Made by a program: the position numbers and the translations under genes | Notes under the pieces: generated by a model | Database searches by the model: none | Told to the model about the DNA's origin: nothing | What the model saw: the letters and a program-made list of their open reading frames with translations, nothing else | Assembly: GCA_002479245.1 (NCBI GenBank) | Contig: DLMG01000091.1 | Location: 6,310-11,564, forward strand | Direction: 5' to 3' | DNA from: Verrucomicrobia subdivision 3 bacterium UBA7542 | GTDB lineage: Bacteria > Verrucomicrobiota > Verrucomicrobiia > Limisphaerales > UBA11358 | Length of the DNA: 5,255 bases | In this document: positions 1-5,255 of the stretch, one piece after another | Numbering within the stretch: the first letter of the stretch is position 1 | How the letters are laid out: every line of letters starts with the position of its first letter

Positions 1-1649
<1,649 letters not shown>

Positions 1650-1874
1650 CCGCTGATCTTTCGTCTGTCGAGCCATCATCTGCTTACCGGCCTTTCGGGT
1701 GAAGGCGGACGGGATGCTGAATCCCGTCCGCGCAGCTTGATGCGCTTCGCCGCGCCAAAAGCCACGGACGCTTATTTCCGCAAGTTTCATGATCCGCGTT
1801 TCCGGCTGGATTGCGCGCCTGTTTCAAAGAGAACAGTTCCAAACCAACCGCGTTCCCTGAAACTCGAATAGAAC
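1650..1874. other. Intergenic gap between katG and the small membrane ORF
   Basis: Apart from the hairpin at 1705-1731, this 225-base stretch shows no convincing gene. A 43-codon plus-strand ORF (1740-1871) reads through its second half, but it is rich in Arg and Pro, has no recognisable motif and no Shine-Dalgarno sequence. I could not pick out a confident -35/-10 pair. If the downstream ORF or the propeller gene has its own promoter, it probably lies between about 1732 and 2068. Confidence 0.5.
1705..1731 (+). terminator. Perfect 11-bp hairpin downstream of katG, possible terminator or 3' mRNA stabiliser
   Basis: GCGGACGGGAT (1705-1715) and ATCCCGTCCGC (1721-1731) are exact reverse complements around a 5-base loop, GCTGA. 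The GC-rich stem starts 55 bases after the katG stop codon, a typical place for a transcript end. No T-run follows on either strand, so it is not a canonical intrinsic terminator. It could be a U-tail-less terminator, a barrier to 3' exonucleases, or a dispersed palindromic repeat unit. The pairing is certain and the function is inferred. Confidence 0.5.
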
Positions 1875-2006
1875 ATGAAAAACGGACTCTTCCCACTCAC
1901 AGCCACTGCGGGAAATCCGGATTACGGCCTCGCCATCGGATTCACGGTGACGGTCATGGCGTTTGCGGCCATTGCTTTCAAACGTATCACCCACGAGGAC
2001 GAATGA
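1875..2006 (+). CDS. Possible small single-pass membrane protein, 43 residues, function unknown
   Basis: ATG at 1875 to TGA at 2004-2006, preceded in frame by a stop codon (TAG, 1869-1871), so the ORF cannot be longer. The product has a polar N-terminus ([17 protein letters not shown]), one hydrophobic stretch at about residues 18-34 ([17 protein letters not shown]), then a basic FKR and an acidic end, THEDE. This is what a one-helix membrane peptide would look like; the positive residues after the helix suggest an outside N-terminus. I do not recognise it securely. The piece [14 protein letters not shown] loosely recalls a transmembrane segment of aquaporin (MIP) family proteins, but no NPA motif follows in any frame, so it may be chance or a remnant. 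There is no clear ribosome binding site (upstream bases are CTCGAATAGAAC). It overlaps, in another frame, the open 5' extension of the propeller gene frame. It may be a real small protein or a chance ORF. Confidence 0.4.
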   Translation: MKNGLFPLTATAGNPDYGLAIGFTVTVMAFAAIAFKRITHEDE

Positions 2007-2020
2007 TTAGGGCGCCCGGA

Positions 2021-2047
2021 CGCAAAAAAACACTTTTTATTTTTGCG
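2021..2047 (+). promoter_or_regulatory. AT-rich hairpin upstream of the propeller gene
   Basis: CGCAAAAA (2021-2028) pairs exactly with TTTTTGCG (2040-2047) around an 11-base loop. The stem can be lengthened by GG/CC pairs (2018-2019 with 2048-2049) if the A at 2020 is bulged out. An 8-base palindrome, GGGCGCCC (2010-2017), sits immediately before it, and GGCGC at 2011-2015 could alternatively pair with GCGCC at 2045-2049. The element lies 15 bases after the small ORF's stop and 21 bases before the propeller gene's ATG. It could end the upstream transcript or act as a leader structure affecting translation. The TTTTTATTTTT run may equally belong to a promoter. Only the pairing is directly seen. 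Confidence 0.35.
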
Positions 2048-2068
2048 CCGTATGTTTTAGTAGAGCAC

Positions 2069-3568
2069 ATGACATCCAATTCCCGGCGTTTTCTTGCCAT
2101 CGTCGTTTTGTTTATGAGCGCAAAACTAGCATCTGCCGCTTCAACCGAACTCGGAACTTTTTCGCACCAACGTGACATCGGCAATGTTGCCAGGGCCGGA
2201 ACGGTGAATTTTGATCCCGCCAAGGGCGAGTATCTCGTCGCCGGCGGCGGCGAGAACATGTGGTTTACCAACGACGCCTTCCATTTTGTCTGGAAGCAGG
2301 CGTCGGGCGATTTCACGCTGACGGCGGACGTTAAATTCATCGGCACTGGCGGCAATCCGCATCGCAAGGCGTGCCTGCTCGTCCGCCAGTCGCTCAAGCC
2401 GGGTTCGGTTTACGCGGATGTCGCCCTTCATGGCAGCGGCCTGACGGCGCTTCAATACCGCGACACGCCGGACAGTCCGACGCATGAAATTCAATCGATC
2501 ATTTCCGCCCCCGCGCGGATGCGAATCGAAAAACGCGGCGATTACATTTCAATGTGGCTTGCTGCCGCGGGTGAAGAGCTGAAACCTGCCGGGGGTTATC
2601 TGCGGATTCCGTTCAAGGGGAAATTTTATGTCGGCCTCGGTGTTTGCGCGCACGACAACAAGGCCATGGAGAAGGCGGTTTTCTCGAACGTCGAACTCAA
2701 GCCGGTTTCGACACCTGCCAATGCCCAGCCGGTTCTCGAAAGCACGCTGGAAACCGTTGAAGTTGCTTCCACCGACCGGAGCGCGGTTTATCGCACCCGC
2801 GACCATATCGAAGCGCCGAACTGGTCGCAGGACGGAAAGTTTTTCCTCTTCAACAGCAACGGGCGGATTTACAAACTGCCGGTGAAGGGCGGCACGCCGG
2901 AGCCGTTGAACACCGGGGATCAAATTCATTGTAACAACGATCACGGCCTCTCGCCCGACGGAACGCAGTTGGCCGTCAGCGACCAGACCCAGGATGGCAA
3001 GTCGCGCATTTACATTCTGCCGGTTTCCGGCGGAGCGCCGCGTCTGGTCACGCCGCCGGCGCCGTCATATTGGCACGGCTGGTCGCCGGACGGCAAAACG
3101 CTTGCCTATTGCGCCGAGCGCAACGGCAAGTTTGGCATTTACACGATTCCTCTTGCCGGCGGCGAAGAAACCCGCCTGACCACTGCACCCGGTGGTTTGG
3201 ACGACGGCCCTGATTATTCGCCGGACGGAAAATATATTTATTTCAATTCCGACCGGACCGGCAGAATGCAAATTTGGCGGATGAAACCCGACGGCTCGGA
3301 GCAGGAACAAATCACTTCCGACGATTACAACAATTGGTTCGCGCACCCATCGCCGAACGACCGGTGGATTATTTTCCTCTCTTACGCAAAGGACGTGAAA
3401 GGTCATCCAGCAAACAAAGATGTGATGATCCGGCTCATGTCGCTCTCGGACAGAAAAATTCAAGTGCTCGCGCAATTGTTTGGCGGGCAGGGAACAATCA
3501 ACGTACCGTCCTGGTCGCCAGACAGCCAGAGTGTGGCTTTCGTCAGCTATCAATTGGTTTATCCGTGA
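2069..3568 (+). CDS. Secreted TolB-like beta-propeller protein with an N-terminal laminin-G/DUF1349-like domain
   Basis: A 499-residue exported protein. The ATG at 2069 is chosen because it opens a clear signal peptide: basic MTSNSRR, hydrophobic FLAIVVLFM, then ASA with likely cleavage after residue 23. The frame is open back to 1811, but that extension reads as noise and overlaps the small ORF. Residues about 27-212 resemble a concanavalin-fold domain of the DUF1349/laminin-G type ([48 protein letters not shown]). Residues about 240-499 form a TolB/WD40-like (PD40) propeller with six SPDG-type repeats at about residues 252, 294, 338, 383, 427 and 482, mostly 42-45 residues apart. The N-terminal domain of true TolB and the tol-pal genes are absent, so this is probably not TolB. 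Related proteins are often annotated as biopolymer transporter Tol; ligand and role are unknown, with carbohydrate or protein binding in the periplasm or outside the cell a guess. No strong Shine-Dalgarno is seen. Confidence 0.85.
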   Translation: MTSNSRRFLAIVVLFMSAKLASAASTELGTFSHQRDIGNVARAGTVNFDPAKGEYLVAGGGENMWFTNDAFHFVWKQASGDFTLTADVKFIGTGGNPHRKACLLVRQSLKPGSVYADVALHGSGLTALQYRDTPDSPTHEIQSIISAPARMRIEKRGDYISMWLAAAGEELKPAGGYLRIPFKGKFYVGLGVCAHDNKAMEKAVFSNVELKPVSTPANAQPVLESTLETVEVASTDRSAVYRTRDHIEAPNWSQDGKFFLFNSNGRIYKLPVKGGTPEPLNTGDQIHCNNDHGLSPDGTQLAVSDQTQDGKSRIYILPVSGGAPRLVTPPAPSYWHGWSPDGKTLAYCAERNGKFGIYTIPLAGGEETRLTTAPGGLDDGPDYSPDGKYIYFNSDRTGRMQIWRMKPDGSEQEQITSDDYNNWFAHPSPNDRWIIFLSYAKDVKGHPANKDVMIRLMSLSDRKIQVLAQLFGGQGTINVPSWSPDSQSVAFVSYQLVYP

Positions 3569-3600
3569 GGTTCCAGCCCGTCCTGAAGGCAAACAAAAAT

Positions 3601-3912
3601 GTGACTGGTGACGACCGCCGGCCGCTTCACGGCTTTCTTCGCGCGCAACCGGATGGAACATTGCTGTCGGTAAAATTGCAGCCGCGCGCCTCGATCAATG
3701 AAATTGGCGAACCGCTTGGCGATGAACTGCGAATCAAAGTCACTGCGCCGCCGGTGGATGCCGCGGCGAACGAAGCGTTAATTAAATTACTGGCTGAAAA
3801 GCTTGACTGCGCACGTGGGCTTGTCGAATTGGTGCGCGGTCACAAGTCGCGGCACAAAATTGTGAAACTTTACGGTTTCACGCCGGAGGAAGTCTTCAAA
3901 AAGCTCGGCTAA
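3601..3912 (+). CDS. YggU / DUF167 (UPF0235) family protein
   Basis: A small cytoplasmic protein of a widespread family whose function is not settled. From GTG at 3601 the product is 103 residues, close to the family's usual 95-105 (E. coli YggU is about 96). Family features are LLSVKLQPRASINEI near residue 21, LRIKVTAPPVDAAANEALIKLLAEKL in the middle, and VELVRGHKSRHKIVKLYG near the end. The frame lacks an ATG in the right place. GTG 3601 is preferred because GAAGG lies at 3585-3589, 11 bases upstream, and because it gives family length. An alternative GTG at 3565 overlaps the propeller gene's TGA in a GTGA arrangement and would give 115 residues with possible translational coupling. The gene starts within 33 bases of the propeller gene and probably shares its transcript. 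Family identity is firm and the start is uncertain. Confidence 0.88.
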   Translation: MTGDDRRPLHGFLRAQPDGTLLSVKLQPRASINEIGEPLGDELRIKVTAPPVDAAANEALIKLLAEKLDCARGLVELVRGHKSRHKIVKLYGFTPEEVFKKLG

Positions 3913-4052
3913 ATCTACGCGGTCAGTTCCTCCACTGGATACGTCCAAATTTTCGCGAGAGTTGGATGACAATGCGTCGTCGCCCCAATTAGCTGGAAGA
4001 ACGACCTGAATGCGAGCCGGGAACGTTTGGCGTGCCGGCATGAACAAAGAAA
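3913..4052. other. Convergent intergenic gap
   Basis: These 140 bases lie between the 3' ends of the YggU-family gene (+) and the histidine kinase gene (-). The only structure I see is a weak one: GCCGG (4016-4020) can pair with CCGGC (4035-4039) across a 14-base loop, with a TGCCGGCA palindrome at 4033-4040. It lies 13 bases beyond the kinase stop codon and has no T-run, so any terminator role is doubtful. Minus-strand open frame here (to 4047) is a continuation of the shadow frame of the YggU-family gene. Confidence 0.4.
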
Positions 4053-5255
4053 CTAACCAGCAATCCGGAGAAGCAAGTCGTTCAATTCCTGCATGTTTGG
4101 CGGTTTGCCAATCACGGCGTCCACTTCCGGAGCGGTTTCTCCGTCTTCCTTCATAATCGTGCCCCAGCCGGTCATCATGATGACCGGTGTTTTGGGAGAT
4201 TCCGCTTTGATCTCCCGGGCCACATGGTGTCCATCAATATCCGGCATGCCCCAATCGGTGATGACGACTTCGTACGGCTGCTTTTCCCGCATCGCGGTGC
4301 GGAACAATTCAACGCCGTCCTTGCCGCCGGAGGCGACCATCACCCGATGCTTGAAGTGCGTGAGACAATCGTTGAGGAGCTGCCTGACCTTTTCGTCGTC
4401 ATCGATGCACAAGATGTTTAAGGAACGCTTTTGTTTGGCCTGGAACAGAGCGCCCCGGCCGGTTTGTGGGGTTTTCCCCCGGATGGGAAAGGTGAGCCGG
4501 ATACTGGTGCCGGCGCCGGGGGTGCTGTTGACCTCAACGGTGCCGTCGTGGCGTTGCGCCATGCCATAAACCATCGCCAGACCCAGTCCCGTGCCGCCGC
4601 GCTGGCTTTTGGTGGAAAAGAACGGTTCCAGGCAACGTTGACGGGTTTTCTCATCCATGCCGATGCCGTTATCCCGCACTTCAAGCTGAAGCTGCCGTTC
4701 CGAGTTCTCGTTTTCGTCCAAGGTGGAACGAGTGATGGACCGGGTGACGAGGGTGATGATACCGCCTTGGGGCAAGGCGTCCACCGCATTAAAGATCAGG
4801 TTGATCAACGCTTCCCGGAGTTCGCTGGGGTCGCTCAACAGCAGCGGCAGTTCGGGTTCCAATTCGCGCTGAATCTGGATGGAGATGCCGTCACGCTGGG
4901 GAAGGTCGCGCCAGCGCGGCCGGGTGAGTTCGATCGCTTCCTCAATGGTTTGATTGATGTTCACCTCGGTCAATTCCTCCGTGGCGGAGCGACGGCGGTA
5001 AAACTCCCGCATGCGGGCGACAATTTTGGCTATGTCCCCGCCTGCCTGGTTGATGGTTTGCAGGTAATGCCGTGAGGCCTCCGGCAAATCCGGCAGCGTG
5101 TTCAGCAACAGTTCCGAATAGGCGATCACGGGAGACAGGGCATTGTTGACGTCGTGGGCAACCCCGCTGGCCATCTGGCCCAAGGCCCGGAGGCGCTCCT
5201 GCTGCACCACCACCTGCTGGGTCCGGCGCAGTTCTTCATAAGCTCTCTGAAGTCC
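4053..5255 (-). CDS. Hybrid sensor histidine kinase/response regulator, N-terminus beyond the window
   Basis: Two-component signalling protein that autophosphorylates on His and carries its own receiver domain. 400 residues are visible; the frame is open to the right edge, so the GTG at 5213 is not the start. Visible order: a short helical linker (LQRAYEELRRTQQ), typical after a PAS or other sensor; a HisKA dimerisation domain with phospho-acceptor His34 in GVAHDVNNAL (codon 5154-5156); an HATPase_c domain with N-box Asn152/Asn156 (NLIFNAVDAL), DNGIGMD around Asp195, and the FFSTKSQRGGTGLGL lid and G2 box near 212-225; then a C-terminal receiver (about 280-398) with acidic cluster Asp285-287, phospho-acceptor Asp334 in VITDWGMPDIDG (codon 4254-4256), Thr362 and Lys384. 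All catalytic residues are present, so both halves look active. No DNA-binding output domain follows, so phosphate is presumably relayed to, or drained from, a separate partner. It is convergent with its neighbours. The signal sensed cannot be read here. Confidence 0.96.
   Translation of the reverse strand, partial: GLQRAYEELRRTQQVVVQQERLRALGQMASGVAHDVNNALSPVIAYSELLLNTLPDLPEASRHYLQTINQAGGDIAKIVARMREFYRRRSATEELTEVNINQTIEEAIELTRPRWRDLPQRDGISIQIQRELEPELPLLLSDPSELREALINLIFNAVDALPQGGIITLVTRSITRSTLDENENSERQLQLEVRDNGIGMDEKTRQRCLEPFFSTKSQRGGTGLGLAMVYGMAQRHDGTVEVNSTPGAGTSIRLTFPIRGKTPQTGRGALFQAKQKRSLNILCIDDDEKVRQLLNDCLTHFKHRVMVASGGKDGVELFRTAMREKQPYEVVITDWGMPDIDGHHVAREIKAESPKTPVIMMTGWGTIMKEDGETAPEVDAVIGKPPNMQELNDLLLRIAG

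Noticed and set aside
1740..1871. A 43-codon plus-strand ORF beginning MRFAAPKATDAYFRKF
   Set aside because: Arg- and Pro-rich with no motif, hydrophobic segment or ribosome binding site; an open frame of this length is expected by chance in GC-rich DNA.
1811..2068. A 5' extension of the propeller gene frame that would give a 585-residue protein
   Set aside because: The extension has no recognisable sequence, runs through the hairpin, and would bury a clear signal peptide that begins at 2069.
3274..3600. Upstream part of the open frame that ends as the YggU-family gene
   Set aside because: It lies entirely within the propeller gene in another frame apart from the last bases, and the family domain begins only after 3601.
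3787..4047. Minus-strand 86-codon ORF across the convergent gap
   Set aside because: Two thirds is antisense to the YggU-family gene or its end, no family resemblance is visible, and it shows no sign of a ribosome binding site.
4431..5075. Long plus-strand ORF opposite the histidine kinase
   Set aside because: It is the antisense shadow of a gene with all HisKA and HATPase motifs in the right order; its own translation shows no domain.

Overview
The window looks like ordinary bacterial chromosome of moderately high GC, with four protein genes and one possible small membrane peptide. Nothing in it suggests phage, an insertion sequence, CRISPR or a tRNA/rRNA. The lineage is an inference. A secreted TolB-type propeller protein with a laminin-G/DUF1349-like front half, beside katG, a YggU-family gene and a hybrid histidine kinase, is reminiscent of Verrucomicrobiota (Pedosphaera-like) or related soil bacteria. 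The sequence alone cannot settle this.

Layout, left to right. (1) The C-terminal three quarters of a catalase-peroxidase gene (katG, + strand) runs in from the left edge and stops at 1649. It is followed 55 bases later by a perfect 11-bp inverted repeat. (2) A 225-base gap (1650-1874) holds that hairpin and no convincing gene. A 43-codon ORF with one hydrophobic segment (1875-2006, +) follows. (3) A short AT-rich stretch with a second hairpin (2021-2047) lies just ahead of a secreted beta-propeller protein gene (2069-3568, +). (4) A YggU/DUF167-family gene follows with little or no gap and ends at 3912. (5) After a 140-base convergent gap, the minus strand carries the 3' part of a hybrid sensor histidine kinase/response regulator gene. 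It ends at 4053 and continues past the right edge.

How they may work together. KatG is a cytoplasmic peroxide-detoxifying enzyme and has no obvious link to its neighbours. The propeller gene and the YggU-family gene are close enough to share a transcript, but their products act in different compartments, so the pairing may only reflect transcription. The histidine kinase is convergent with the rest and its sensory N-terminus is outside the window, so its signal and target cannot be read here. I found no clearly novel multi-gene system. The points most worth a second look are the small membrane ORF, the two hairpins, and the unusual domain order of the propeller protein.
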